Assembly: GCF_002797435.1 (NCBI RefSeq)
Contig: NZ_PGEN01000001.1
Location: 2,044,501-2,108,500 of the forward strand
DNA: 64,000 nt
From: Sphingomonas koreensis
GTDB lineage: Bacteria; Pseudomonadota; Alphaproteobacteria; Sphingomonadales; Sphingomonadaceae
Direction of reading: 5' to 3'
The position numbers were made by a program, and so were the translations under genes. This document shows, piece by piece, positions 27,565 to 36,465 of this stretch (position 1 is the stretch's first letter; the number at the start of each line of letters is the position of its first letter). The notes under the pieces were generated by a model. That model saw only the letters and a program-made list of their open reading frames with translations, did not search any database and was not told the DNA's origin.

Positions 27565-27660
27565 GTCACCCCGGGCTTGTTCCGGGAGCCACGGTGCCAC
27601 AGAACCATGTCCGTGCGGTTCTTGCCGCACCGTGGACCCCGGCACGGAGGCCGGGGTGAC
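27565..27660. repeat. Family B paired REP-like inverted repeat, copy 3
   Basis: Left arm gtcaccccgggcttgttccg, right arm ccccggcacggaggccgggg then tgac, with a 39-bp middle that carries its own short hairpin (ggtgc and gcacc). It ends one base before the GGAG ribosome site of folP, so it fills the ccrM-folP gap completely. Confidence 0.85.
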
Positions 27661-27669
27661 GGAGAAACC

Positions 27670-28758
27670 GTGACCCTCGACCTCCCTCGCAACGCCCGCC
27701 TCTATCTCCGGCCCGTCCAGTTCGCCGATTCGCCGATCGAGCGCGATGGCGAGGTCGCGCGGCTCGCAGGCGGGCTCGTCTGGTTCTCGGCCTGGGAGCT
27801 GATCGCGGTCGAGAACGGACGGCGCATCCTCCAGCGCACGATCCCGATCGCCGACCTGCCCGATGACGAAGGACTCCACGCGCTCGCCGCGCGCATCACC
27901 GCGCCGCGCGTGCCGCTCACGCTCGGCGAGCGCGTGCTGCGTTTCGACCAGCCCCAGGTCATGGGCATCCTCAATCTGACCCCTGACAGCTTCTCGGACG
28001 GCGGCAAGCACAGCGACGATCCCGAAGCCGCCGCGGCCGCCGGCGTGGGTATGGCCGCCGAGGGCGCGACGCTGATCGACGTCGGCGGCGAATCCACCCG
28101 GCCGGGCGCGAAGGAGGTGTGGGAGGGCGACGAGATCAAGCGCGTCGTCCCGGTGATCGAACGGCTCGCACGCAGCGGCACGCTGGTCTCGGCGGACACG
28201 CGCAAGGCCGGGGTGATGGAAGCCGCGCTCGCCGCCGGCGCGCATATCGTCAACGATGTGTCGGCGTTGCTGTGGGACGACCGCGCGCTCGATATCGTCG
28301 TGCGCGCGCAATGCCCGGTTGTGCTGATGCATGCCGGCGACCCGAAGCAGGGGGCGGACGGTGGGCACGGCTATGGCGACCCGCTGATCGAGGTCTATGA
28401 CTGGCTGGAAAGGCGGATCGACGCGGTGGTCGCGGCGGGCGTCGATCGGGCGCGGATCATCGCCGATCCGGGCATCGGCTTCGGCAAGACGCTGTCGCAC
28501 AATCTTGCGCTGCTCAACGGCCTCGCGCTGTTCCACGGGCTCGGCGTGCCGTTGTTGCTGGGTGCCAGCCGCAAGCGGATCATCGGCGCCCTCTCCAACG
28601 AAGCGCCCGCCGACCAGCGGCTCGGCGGCTCGCTGGCGCTGGCGCTCAAAGGCGCCGAGCTTGGCGTACAGCTGCTGCGCGTCCATGACGTGCCGGAAAC
28701 GGTTCAGGCATTGCGCGTGTGGCGCGGGATGCGCGACGCAGCGCTGGTAGGGCGTTAG
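27670..28758 (+). CDS. folP: Dihydropteroate synthase with an N-terminal extension
   Basis: A 362-residue folate enzyme joining p-aminobenzoate to the pterin pyrophosphate. The catalytic TIM barrel covers about 95-362: M-G-I-L-N-L-T-P-D-S-F-S-D-G-G, G-G-E-S-T-R-P-G-A, I-V-N-D-V-S, D-P-G-I-G-F-G-K-T and L-L-G-A-S-R-K-R. About 95 residues precede it, with no motif I recognise; this extension is known in related alphaproteobacteria. Start is a GTG at 27670 with GGAG five bases upstream. It is the sulfonamide target. Separate from glmM and folK in this genome. Confidence 0.93.
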   Translation: MTLDLPRNARLYLRPVQFADSPIERDGEVARLAGGLVWFSAWELIAVENGRRILQRTIPIADLPDDEGLHALAARITAPRVPLTLGERVLRFDQPQVMGILNLTPDSFSDGGKHSDDPEAAAAAGVGMAAEGATLIDVGGESTRPGAKEVWEGDEIKRVVPVIERLARSGTLVSADTRKAGVMEAALAAGAHIVNDVSALLWDDRALDIVVRAQCPVVLMHAGDPKQGADGGHGYGDPLIEVYDWLERRIDAVVAAGVDRARIIADPGIGFGKTLSHNLALLNGLALFHGLGVPLLLGASRKRIIGALSNEAPADQRLGGSLALALKGAELGVQLLRVHDVPETVQALRVWRGMRDAALVGR

Positions 28759-28796
28759 ATACCCGGTCGGCGGCGCCGCTTCAGGAAGCTGAAAAA

Positions 28797-29339
28797 TCAG
28801 CCCAGCGGGTCGGGCCGGGTACGCTGCTCGACATAGGTGCGCTGCACCGCGAACGGGCTGACGCGCGCCTCGCGGAACCGGTCACGGCGGCGATCCGCCT
28901 CGGCGCCGATCTTCTCCAGACTCTCGACCAGATCCTCGAGGTTGCGGCGGCGCTCGGTGCCGGTCGCATCGCGGCTTTCGTTGAGGCAGGCCGCGACCAG
29001 ATCAGGCACGCGGCGGCGCACGACATTGGCCCAGTCCACGGCATCGGCAGCGAGCGGCTCGGCGTCGGCGATCGCAATCAGCCGCGCACAGCTGGTGCGT
29101 GCCGCGGCGATCCGGCTAACCGCCCAGTCCGCCTCGCCGGCAGCCGCGGCCCATGCCGCTTCGAGCGGATCGGCGGGCCGCACCTGCTTCATCCGCTTGA
29201 GCTTGGCGCCGGCCAGACGCTGGTGCAGCTTGCGCGCGCCGAAGAACAGGGCAAGCCCTGCCGCGCCAACCGCGAACAGCGTGACGGCGATGAAGGCCAA
29301 TGCCGCCAGTGCGGCGACCACGAGCAGGAATCGAAGCAT
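28797..29339 (-). CDS. Uncharacterised membrane-anchored protein
   Basis: A 180-residue protein. One strong N-terminal hydrophobic stretch (residues 4-34: L-L-V-V-A-A-L-A-A-L-A-F-I-A-V and onward) is followed by a basic turn, then a long charged alpha-helical region rich in A, R, E and W. This suggests a membrane-anchored cytoplasmic coiled coil. I do not recognise a family. ATG 29339 was chosen because it places the helix at the N-terminus; the upstream frame overlaps the cytochrome b561 promoter. Divergent from that gene by 111 bp and convergent with folP. Confidence 0.65.
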   Translation of the reverse strand: MLRFLLVVAALAALAFIAVTLFAVGAAGLALFFGARKLHQRLAGAKLKRMKQVRPADPLEAAWAAAAGEADWAVSRIAAARTSCARLIAIADAEPLAADAVDWANVVRRRVPDLVAACLNESRDATGTERRRNLEDLVESLEKIGAEADRRRDRFREARVSPFAVQRTYVEQRTRPDPLG

Positions 29340-29450
29340 CGTCGGCACTATATGGGAAGCCGCCGGGGTTTCGCCAGATATGGCGTGCCGCCGCCGGAAC
29401 AATCCATCGTTTCGTGCGATTGACGACGACAGGTCGTCAGGAGAGGAGCC

Positions 29451-30002
29451 ATGCGCGAAGCCTATGACCGTTATTCGAACGTATCGATCCTGATCCACTG
29501 GACTGTGGCCGCACTCGTGGTCGTCAACCTCGTGATCGCCATCACGATGCCCAACGATCGTGACCTGTTCTCATGGTACAAGTCGATCAACATCGCCGTG
29601 CTGTTGCTCACCATCGTGTGGATCGGCTGGCGTCTCGTCCATCCGTGGCCGCGCTTTCCCGATAGCGTACCGGGCTGGGAACGCGCCTTGGCGCGCGGTG
29701 TGTATCTCGCCTTCTATCTGATGATGCTGGCCGTGCCCCTGCTCGGCTGGGCGACGATGTCGGCGGGCGGCGGCACGGGCGAGGTGTTCGGCGGCATCCA
29801 GTGGTTCGATCTTCCGGTCGCCAAATCGCCCGAACTGCGCGCGAATCTGGCAGCGATCCACGAGATGGCCGTCTACGTCCTCGTGCTGCTGATCTTCATC
29901 CACGTCTGCGGCGCGCTGAAGCACCAGTTCTTCGACGAGGATGTGGTGTTCCACCGCATGCTTCCGAGCCTGCGGCAAAGCCATATGGACGACGAGATCT
30001 GA
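29451..30002 (+). CDS. Cytochrome b561 family protein
   Basis: A 183-residue four-helix membrane cytochrome. Likely heme ligands are histidines in S-I-L-I-H-W-T (helix 1), I-H-E-M-A-V-Y and F-I-H-V-C-G-A-L-K-H-Q-F (helices 3 and 4). The middle W-E-R-A-L-A-R-G-V-Y-L-A-F-Y-L-M-M-L-A-V-P-L-L-G-W segment is a family marker. Members move electrons between quinol and periplasmic or soluble partners, and several relieve superoxide stress. Its ribosome site is aggagagg in front of the ATG. No partner gene is adjacent. Confidence 0.9.
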   Translation: MREAYDRYSNVSILIHWTVAALVVVNLVIAITMPNDRDLFSWYKSINIAVLLLTIVWIGWRLVHPWPRFPDSVPGWERALARGVYLAFYLMMLAVPLLGWATMSAGGGTGEVFGGIQWFDLPVAKSPELRANLAAIHEMAVYVLVLLIFIHVCGALKHQFFDEDVVFHRMLPSLRQSHMDDEI

Positions 30003-30013
30003 GCGTGCGGCGG

Positions 30014-30769
30014 CTACAGCGTATAGCCGCCATCGCTGAGCAAGACCGTACCCGTGGTCAGCGCGCTGTGCTCGCCGAGCAGGAAGGCGATTTGCGCGGC
30101 AACCTCGTCGGCCTTGGCATATCGGCCGAGCGGGGTGGCGATCCGCGCCATCTCGGCGAAGGCGGCATCGTGGCCGATCTCCGCCGCGCGCTGCGCGAAC
30201 ATCGGCACCGCGTCCCAGACCGGGGTCTCGACGCCGGCGGGCGCGATTGCGTTGACCCGGATCCCATCCGCCGCGCCCTCCTTGGCCGCGACCTTGGCAA
30301 GATGAATCAGCGCCGCCTTTGCGCAGCCATAGGCGGCAACGCCGGGTTCGGCCTTCACGCCGGCCGCTGACGCCGTCAGGACGATACTCCCGCCGCGTCC
30401 CTTCATTGCTCGCATCGCTGCCCGCAGTGTCAGGAACGCGCCGTCGAGATTGACCGAAAGGATATAGCGCCACTGATCGAAATCGTGATCGGCGATGGCC
30501 GAGGCACCGGCGACGCCGGCATTGATCACGGCATGGTCGAGTTGTCCCAGCTCGGCTTCGACCGCATCCCATAGCGCCTCGTCGCGCACATCACCGAAAC
30601 ATAGACTGGTCTCGCACGGGGGAAGCACCAGCCGCTCCAGCGAGTCGCCATCCCGATCGACCAGGATCAGGCGTTTCGCGCCCTGCGACGCCAGATGTTC
30701 GGCAGTCGCGCGGCCAATGCCCGATGCCGCACCGGTGATCAGCGCGGTCTTTCCCTTGAACGAAGCCAT
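30014..30769 (-). CDS. Short-chain dehydrogenase/reductase
   Basis: A 251-residue classical SDR. The cofactor motif T-G-A-A-S-G-I-G is at 13-20, N-A-G at about 88-90, the catalytic serine in T-A-S-A-A-G, then Y-G-C-A-K with the Y-x-x-x-K pair near 153-157. The conserved C-terminal L-S-D-G-G-Y closes it. An acidic residue after the second strand (V-D-R-D) favours NAD+ over NADP+. The substrate cannot be read. It lies tail to tail with cytochrome b561 and in line after the sigma-54 regulator, 30 bp away. Confidence 0.88.
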   Translation of the reverse strand: MASFKGKTALITGAASGIGRATAEHLASQGAKRLILVDRDGDSLERLVLPPCETSLCFGDVRDEALWDAVEAELGQLDHAVINAGVAGASAIADHDFDQWRYILSVNLDGAFLTLRAAMRAMKGRGGSIVLTASAAGVKAEPGVAAYGCAKAALIHLAKVAAKEGAADGIRVNAIAPAGVETPVWDAVPMFAQRAAEIGHDAAFAEMARIATPLGRYAKADEVAAQIAFLLGEHSALTTGTVLLSDGGYTL

Positions 30770-30799
30770 GCCTGACCTTAGCCGTTCGTATCGCGCGAG

Positions 30800-32230
30800 T
30801 CAGGCCGCGTTCTGGTCGATCCCGAGTTCACCGAGCTTGCGATAGAGCGTCGAGCGGCCGATGCCGAGGCGGCGCGCCACCTCGGTCATCCGCCCACGAT
30901 AATGGCCGATGGCGAGCCGGATCACATCCGCCTCGATCTCGTCGAGCGCGCGCAGATTGCCGTCGGCCCGGAACAATGTGATCCCGGCTCCCGATGCCGC
31001 GCCGCCATGCGCCATCCCGCCCGCCGCCGGCCGGCCTTCCGAAAGCTGGGCGATCTGCGGAAAATCGGCTCGGGTCAGCGCGTCGCCGTCGCACAGCACC
31101 GCGGCGCGGAACAGCGCGTTCTGAAGTTGGCGGACATTGCCAGGCCAGTCATAGCCGGCGAGCAGCGAGATCGCGTCGTCGGTGATGCCGAGCGGGCGCA
31201 GACCCGGCTGTTCGGCGATCCGCGCGAGCAGATGGCGGGCGAGCGGCGCGATGTCGCCTGCCCGCTCGCGCAGCGGCGGGATCGTCACCTGCACCACGTT
31301 GAGGCGATAGTAGAGATCCTCGCGGAAGCGGCCTTCCTCGACCTCGGTCAGCAGCGTCTTGTTGGTCGCCGCGATCACCCGGACATCCACCTCGCTGACG
31401 TGCCGCGCGCCGATCGGGTGCACTTCGCCGGATTGCAGCACGCGCAGCAACTTGACCTGCGCCTCCAGCGGCATCTCGCCGATCTCGTCGAGCAGGATGG
31501 TGCCGCCATCGGCTTCCTGGAAGCGGCCGATTTTGCGTTCGAAGGCGCCCGTGAACGCGCCCTTTTCGTGGCCGAACAGTTCGGATTCGACAAGATTCGC
31601 CGGGATCGCACCGCAATTCACGCGCACCACCGGCTTGGCATGGCGCGGAGAGGCGGCGTGAATCGCCTCGGCCACCACTTCCTTGCCGACGCCGCTCTCG
31701 CCCTCGATCAGCACCGGCACCCGCGCGCGCGCCGCCTTGGCCGCGATGGCGAGGGCCGCACGGAATTGCGGCGCCGAGCCGACGATCTCGTCGAACGCGA
31801 GGTTCACGCCCATCTTCTCGGTCAGCGGGCGCAGCTCCCCCGAAACCTTGGCGCCGACCGCGGTGTCGAGCGCGGCGAGCAGCCGTTCGGGCGCGAGCGG
31901 CTTGACCAGGAAATCGGTCGCGCCCGCACGCATCGCACTGACTGCAGCTGCGACCGAGCCATTGGCGGTGAGCAGCAGGATCGGAAGCATCGGCCGGTTG
32001 GCGCGCAATTCGGCGATCAGCCCCGCCGCGTCGAAATCGGGCGCCCAGTGATCGAGCACGATCGCATCCAATGCCATGCCGTCGGGCGTACCCAGCGTCG
32101 CGAGCGCAGTCTCGCCGTCGCTCGCGCACACGGTACGCCAGCCGCGGCGCGCGGCGATCGCCGTCACCAGCCGCCGCTGGGCCGGTTCGTCGTCGATCAG
32201 CATCAGGAGGCGCTGGCTGTTGCGCGTCAT
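30800..32230 (-). CDS. Sigma-54-dependent response regulator (NtrC family)
   Basis: A 476-residue activator with three domains. The receiver (about 8-125) has the acidic pair D-D and the phosphoacceptor in I-V-L-D-H-W near residue 60, plus K-P-L. The AAA+ domain (about 150-385) has G-E-S-G-V-G-K-E Walker A and the sigma-54-contacting G-A-F-T-G-A loop, D-G-G-T-I-L-L-D-E Walker B and the R-finger region. A Fis-type helix-turn-helix ends it ([19 protein letters not shown]). No histidine kinase is adjacent, so its partner is elsewhere. The gene begins 149 bp upstream of coxIV on the opposite strand. Confidence 0.94.
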   Translation of the reverse strand: MTRNSQRLLMLIDDEPAQRRLVTAIAARRGWRTVCASDGETALATLGTPDGMALDAIVLDHWAPDFDAAGLIAELRANRPMLPILLLTANGSVAAAVSAMRAGATDFLVKPLAPERLLAALDTAVGAKVSGELRPLTEKMGVNLAFDEIVGSAPQFRAALAIAAKAARARVPVLIEGESGVGKEVVAEAIHAASPRHAKPVVRVNCGAIPANLVESELFGHEKGAFTGAFERKIGRFQEADGGTILLDEIGEMPLEAQVKLLRVLQSGEVHPIGARHVSEVDVRVIAATNKTLLTEVEEGRFREDLYYRLNVVQVTIPPLRERAGDIAPLARHLLARIAEQPGLRPLGITDDAISLLAGYDWPGNVRQLQNALFRAAVLCDGDALTRADFPQIAQLSEGRPAAGGMAHGGAASGAGITLFRADGNLRALDEIEADVIRLAIGHYRGRMTEVARRLGIGRSTLYRKLGELGIDQNAA

Positions 32231-32379
32231 CTTCTGTCCCTGTTGTCCCTAAATCGGTCACTCGGGATAATCGGGTTGGGTAAAGACCGGCTTAAGGCTG
32301 CCCAAGCGCGCGGGACTTGAGGGGCGGGGATACGCCGTCTAATGAAGCTGCCAACAACGCGTCAGAGGGGAAGCTACGC

Positions 32380-32505
32380 ATGGCACACAGCGCCGACATG
32401 AAGGCACATGAAAACACCTATGGTGGGTTCATGCGGATGATGAAGATCGGCACCATCGTCACCGTGATCATCGCCGCATTCGTCGTCTGGCTGATCGCTT
32501 CCTGA
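32380..32505 (+). CDS. aa3-type cytochrome c oxidase subunit IV
   Basis: A 41-residue single-span protein, M-A-H-S-A-D-M-K-A-H-E-N-T-Y-G-G-F followed by one hydrophobic helix ending W-L-I-A-S. It matches the small bacterial aa3 oxidase subunit IV of alphaproteobacteria. The ATG at 32380 has agagggg ten bases upstream; a longer frame from 32317 exists but adds unrelated residues. It ends one base before the GTG of pntAA. The main oxidase genes lie 25-31 kb further on. Confidence 0.85.
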   Translation: MAHSADMKAHENTYGGFMRMMKIGTIVTVIIAAFVVWLIAS

Positions 32506-32506
32506 A

Positions 32507-33628
32507 GTGAAGATCGCCGTCCTCAAGGAGACCGCCGCCGGTGAGCGGCGCGTCTCCGCGACGCCGGAAACGGTCAAGAAGTTCGTCTCGCTCGGCGCTG
32601 AAGTAGTCGTCGAACGCGGGGCGGGTGACACCGCTTTCCTTGATGACAACGCCTTTGCCGCCGTCGGCGCCAAACTCGGGTCGCGCGCCGATGTGCTCGC
32701 GGATGCCGACATTGTGCTCGGCGTGCAGGGACCAGACCCGGCGAGCCTCGCCGGCATCAAGCCCGGCGCCTGGTTGGCAGCGGGACTCAACCCGTTCGGC
32801 GAGCGCGCTCGAGTCGACGCCTATGCCGCGCTGGGCATCGAGGCGCTGGCAATGGAGTTCATGCCGCGCATCACGCGTGCGCAGTCGATGGACATCCTGT
32901 CCTCGCAGTCGAACCTGTCGGGCTACAAGGCTGTGCTCGACGCTGCCGCCGAATATGGCCGCGCCTTCCCGATGATGATGACCGCGGCGGGCACGGTTTC
33001 GGCCGCAAAGGTGTTCGTGATGGGCGTCGGCGTCGCCGGCCTCCAGGCAATCGCCACCGCGCGGCGCCTGGGCGCGCAAGTCTCGGCAACCGACGTGCGC
33101 TCGGCGACCAAGGAGCAGATCCTCTCGCTCGGCGCCAAGCCGATCTTCGTCGAGAGCGTCGCCGGGATCGAGGGCGAAGGCTCGGGCGGCTACGCCACCG
33201 AGATGAGCGACGAGTACAAGGCGGCGCAGGCCGAGCTCGTCTCCTCGCACATCGCCAAGCAGGACATCGTCATCACCACCGCGCTGATCCCGGGGCGCCC
33301 GGCCCCGCGCCTGATCAGCGACGCGCAGATCGCATCGATGCGGCCGGGTTCGGTCATCGTCGACCTCGCGGTCGAGAGCGGCGGCAATGTCGAGGGCGCG
33401 GTCGCTGGCGAGGTGGTCGAGAAGCACGGCGTGAAGATCGTCGGGCACAGGAACGTGCCCTCGCGCCTCGCCTCGGACGCCTCGGCGCTGTTCGCGCGCA
33501 ACCTCTACAATTTCCTCTCCGCCTTCTGGGACAAGGAAGCGGGCAAACCGGTGCTCGACGAAGAGATCGGCGATGCGATCCGGCTGACCAAGGACGGTAA
33601 GGTAGTGAACGAGCGTCTGCTCGCCTGA
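32507..33628 (+). CDS. pntAA: NAD(P) transhydrogenase subunit alpha, part 1 (domain I)
   Basis: A 373-residue soluble NAD(H)-binding subunit of the proton-translocating transhydrogenase. Family marks: V-L-K-E-T-A-A-G-E-R-R-V-S-A-T-P near the N-terminus, S-G-Y-K-A-V, V-F-V-M-G-V-G-V-A-G-L-Q-A-I-A-T-A-R-R-L-G-A with the Rossmann loop, S-A-T-D-V-R, and R-P-A-P-R-L-I. In alphaproteobacteria this unit is split from the membrane part (pntAB). GTG start one base after the coxIV stop. The three pnt genes share short gaps (24 and 4 bp) and form one operon. Confidence 0.95.
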   Translation: MKIAVLKETAAGERRVSATPETVKKFVSLGAEVVVERGAGDTAFLDDNAFAAVGAKLGSRADVLADADIVLGVQGPDPASLAGIKPGAWLAAGLNPFGERARVDAYAALGIEALAMEFMPRITRAQSMDILSSQSNLSGYKAVLDAAAEYGRAFPMMMTAAGTVSAAKVFVMGVGVAGLQAIATARRLGAQVSATDVRSATKEQILSLGAKPIFVESVAGIEGEGSGGYATEMSDEYKAAQAELVSSHIAKQDIVITTALIPGRPAPRLISDAQIASMRPGSVIVDLAVESGGNVEGAVAGEVVEKHGVKIVGHRNVPSRLASDASALFARNLYNFLSAFWDKEAGKPVLDEEIGDAIRLTKDGKVVNERLLA

Positions 33629-33652
33629 TTATTTGCGCAAGGGGGCGCTGAC

Positions 33653-33931
33653 ATGGACTTCATCTCGATCCTGTCGATCTTCGTGCTGGCGTGTTTCGTC
33701 GGCTATTATGTCGTGTGGTCGGTGACCCCGGCGCTGCACACACCGCTGATGGCGGTCACCAACGCGATCTCCTCGGTCATCATCGTCGGCGCGCTGATCG
33801 CGTCCGCTGCGGCAGGCAGCCCGACCGCGAAATGGCTGGGTCTGATCGCCGTCGCGCTGGCCAGCGTGAACATCTTCGGCGGGTTCGCCGTGACCGAGCG
33901 GATGCTCGCCATGTACAAGAAGAAGGGCTGA
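33653..33931 (+). CDS. pntAB: NAD(P) transhydrogenase subunit alpha, part 2 (membrane)
   Basis: A 92-residue membrane subunit with three to four helices: F-V-L-A-C-F-V-G-Y-Y-V-V-W-S-V-T-P-A-L-H-T-P-L-M-A-V-T-N-A-I-S-S, a glycine/alanine-rich helix, and A-S-V-N-I-F-G-G-F-A-V-T-E-R-M-L-A-M-Y-K-K-K. It forms half of the proton channel with PntB. Start ATG 33653 follows a purine-rich aaggggg. The small size is normal for the split architecture. Confidence 0.95.
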   Translation: MDFISILSIFVLACFVGYYVVWSVTPALHTPLMAVTNAISSVIIVGALIASAAAGSPTAKWLGLIAVALASVNIFGGFAVTERMLAMYKKKG

Positions 33932-33935
33932 GCCG

Positions 33936-35453
33936 ATGCATGAGGCCGTTCCGCTCAACCCCTGGGTCGCGCTCGCCTATCTGGTCGCAGGCGTCTGTTT
34001 CATCGTCGCATTGCGCGGCCTGTCGTCGCCCGCGACCAGCCGTCGCGGCAACCGTTTCGGCATGGCGGGGATGCTGATCGCAGTGGTGACGACGCTTGTC
34101 ACGCACCTGCCGCTCAAATCGACCGGCAGCTGCGACAACATCCAGCCGCAGGCTGGCATGGATACGTTCTGCACGGAAATTTTTGCGACTGATTTCGCAT
34201 CGGCTGGCGAGATTCTGATCGCAATCGCCGTAGGTGCCGTCGTTGGCATCGTGATGGCGCGCAAGATCAAGATGACCGACATGCCGCAGCTGGTGGCGGG
34301 CTTCCACTCGCTCGTCGGCCTTGCCGCGGTGCTCGTCGGCGTCGCCGCCTATCTCAACCCGGAAGCATTCGGCATCGTCTTCCCCGCTGGGTCGCCCGAC
34401 GCCGGGCTGATCCTGCCGGTCAGCCGGATCGAGCTGGGCCTTGGCGTCGCGATCGGTGCGATCACTTTTTCCGGATCGGTCATCGCCTTCCTCAAGCTCA
34501 ACGGAAACATGGGCGGCGCGCCGATCATGTTGCCGGGACGGCACGTCATCAACCTTGGCACGCTGGCCGCGATCCTCGGCCTGATTGCGTTCCTGACGGT
34601 CGAGCTGCGCGCGCCCGACTGGGTGTTCTGGACCGTGCTGGTCCTGTCCTTCGTCATCGGCTTCCTGCTGATCATCCCGATCGGTGGCGCGGACATGCCG
34701 GTCGTGGTGTCGATGCTGAACAGCTATTCGGGCTGGGCGGCGGCGGCGATGGGCTTCACGCTCGGCAACACCGCGATGATCATCACCGGCGCGCTGGTCG
34801 GCAGCTCGGGCGCGATCCTGTCCTACATCATGTGCCGCGCGATGAACCGCAGCTTCATCAGCGTGATTGCGGGCGGCTTTGGCGGCGACAGCGGCGGCGG
34901 CGCGGCCGCGGCGGCGACCGACCGGCCGTGGAAGCGCGGCAGCGCCGAAGACGCGGCGTTCCTGATGAGCCAGGCCGAACAGGTCATCATCGTTCCCGGC
35001 TACGGCATGGCGGTGGCGCAGGCACAGCACGTGCTGCGCGAGATGGCCGACAAGCTCAAGGAACATGGCGTCCGCGTGAAATACGCGATCCACCCGGTCG
35101 CGGGGCGCATGCCCGGGCATATGAACGTTCTGCTGGCCGAGGCCAACGTCCCCTATGACGAGGTGTTCGAGCTGGAGGACATCAACTCCGAGTTCAGCCA
35201 GACCGACGTCGCCTTCATCATCGGCGCCAACGACGTGGTGAACCCCGCGGCCAAGACCGACAAGTCCTCGCCGATCTACGGCATGCCCGTGTTCGACGTG
35301 AACAAGGCCAAGACCGTGCTGTTCATCAAGCGCAGCATGGGCGGCGTCGGCTACGCCGGGGTGGACAACGACGTCTTCTATCAGGACAACACGATGATGT
35401 TGCTGGCCGACGCCAAGAAGATGGTCGAAGAGATCGTGAAGTCTCTCGACTGA
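33936..35453 (+). CDS. pntB: NAD(P) transhydrogenase subunit beta
   Basis: A 505-residue subunit combining about nine membrane helices (residues 8-300) with a C-terminal NADP(H)-binding domain (about 325-505). The soluble part has I-V-P-G-Y-G-M-A-V-A-Q-A-Q-H, Y-A-I-H-P-V-A-G-R-M-P-G-H-M-N-V-L-L-A-E-A, I-G-A-N-D-V-V-N-P-A and K-R-S-M. The enzyme drives NADP+ reduction by NADH with the proton gradient, supplying NADPH for glutathione reductase among others. ATG four bases after pntAB. Confidence 0.96.
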   Translation: MHEAVPLNPWVALAYLVAGVCFIVALRGLSSPATSRRGNRFGMAGMLIAVVTTLVTHLPLKSTGSCDNIQPQAGMDTFCTEIFATDFASAGEILIAIAVGAVVGIVMARKIKMTDMPQLVAGFHSLVGLAAVLVGVAAYLNPEAFGIVFPAGSPDAGLILPVSRIELGLGVAIGAITFSGSVIAFLKLNGNMGGAPIMLPGRHVINLGTLAAILGLIAFLTVELRAPDWVFWTVLVLSFVIGFLLIIPIGGADMPVVVSMLNSYSGWAAAAMGFTLGNTAMIITGALVGSSGAILSYIMCRAMNRSFISVIAGGFGGDSGGGAAAAATDRPWKRGSAEDAAFLMSQAEQVIIVPGYGMAVAQAQHVLREMADKLKEHGVRVKYAIHPVAGRMPGHMNVLLAEANVPYDEVFELEDINSEFSQTDVAFIIGANDVVNPAAKTDKSSPIYGMPVFDVNKAKTVLFIKRSMGGVGYAGVDNDVFYQDNTMMLLADAKKMVEEIVKSLD

Positions 35454-35459
35454 TCGTGC

Positions 35460-35489
35460 GCCCCGGCCAGCCATTTGGGGGGCCGGGGC
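35460..35489. other. Hairpin between pntB and the next membrane protein gene
   Basis: A perfect 9-bp stem (gccccggcc / ggccggggc) with a 12-nt loop ends one base before the ATG at 35491, overlapping the ribosome site. There is no T-run. It could lower translation of the next gene or end the pnt transcript weakly. Confidence 0.5.
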
Positions 35490-35490
35490 G

Positions 35491-36396
35491 ATGATCAGTG
35501 TAGGACGAATATTGGAGGGCGCGTTCGGCGTCTTCCGCGAGCATTTCACCGCTGTCACGATCTGGGGCGGGATCTACCTCGCCGGCAACCTTGCCCTGCT
35601 GCTGGTGATGCAGCCGATAATGCAAGGCGCGCTCGCCCCCGGCGCCCAGGCCGATCCGGCGCAGATGATGTCGGCCATGGGGCCGGTGTGGCTGCTGGGC
35701 TTCCTGATGGGGATCGTCGGTGTCGTACTCTACACCGCGTCGATGCGATCGGTGCTGCGGCCGGACGCCGGCGGCATCGCCTTTCTTCGCCTGGGCCTGG
35801 ACGAACTGCGCATGCTGGGCCTGCTCATGCTGTTCATCATCGGCGGCAGCGTGCTGTTCGGTCTCGCGAGTACGGTGATGGCGCTGTTCATCGGTGGCAT
35901 CGCCGCGAGCATCGAATCGGCGATGTTCACCGGAATCATGTCGGTCCTCGTCGTCCTCGCCGTGTTCGTCATCGTCCTATTCTTCGTCGTGCGCTTCTCG
36001 CTTGCCTTCCCCCTCACCCTCCATCGCGGCGCGTTCGCGATCGGGGAGGCGTGGCGTTTGAGCCGCGGACATTTCTGGAAGCTGTTCGCTGCTGCGCTCG
36101 TAGTGGCCGTGATCGGTTTCGTGGCATCGATCGCGATCAACATGATCTCGGCGGGTAGCCATTTTGCCGAGGTGCTCGCCGCGGTGAGCGACCCGTCCGA
36201 TGACGGGACCAGAGTCCGCATCCTTGAGCAGCGCGCAGCGACTCTCGGCAGCTTCAACATGATGATGATTCTCCAGTCGATCGGCGGCAGCGCGGTGGCG
36301 GCAATCTGGATCGCGCTGAGCGGCGGCAGCGCAGCGACCGCTGCCCGATTACTGGTCGCCGACGAGTTCAACGATGCCGAAGAGGTGTTCGGCTGA
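35491..36396 (+). CDS. Polytopic membrane protein of unknown function
   Basis: A 301-residue protein with about six strong hydrophobic segments. Opening M-I-S-V-G-R-I-L-E-G-A-F-G-V-F-R-E-H-F suggests an N-terminal amphipathic helix, a pattern seen in membrane domains of glycerophosphodiester-phosphodiesterase-like and DUF-type proteins. The motif A-W-R-L-S-R-G-H-F-W-K-L-F in the second half is similarly common there. I cannot name the family. It sits after the pnt operon, separated by a hairpin, and 70 bp before the winged-helix gene. Confidence 0.7.
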   Translation: MISVGRILEGAFGVFREHFTAVTIWGGIYLAGNLALLLVMQPIMQGALAPGAQADPAQMMSAMGPVWLLGFLMGIVGVVLYTASMRSVLRPDAGGIAFLRLGLDELRMLGLLMLFIIGGSVLFGLASTVMALFIGGIAASIESAMFTGIMSVLVVLAVFVIVLFFVVRFSLAFPLTLHRGAFAIGEAWRLSRGHFWKLFAAALVVAVIGFVASIAINMISAGSHFAEVLAAVSDPSDDGTRVRILEQRAATLGSFNMMMILQSIGGSAVAAIWIALSGGSAATAARLLVADEFNDAEEVFG

Positions 36397-36465
36397 CTTA
36401 CCGCTTGCGTTCTTGATCCGTTCCGGAGATAGTTCATCCGAAACGGATTGGGAACGGAGGCATTT

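Noticed and set aside
33780..35558. 592-residue minus-strand open frame
   Set aside because: Antisense to pntB; histidine/aspartate-rich composition is typical of a shadow frame.
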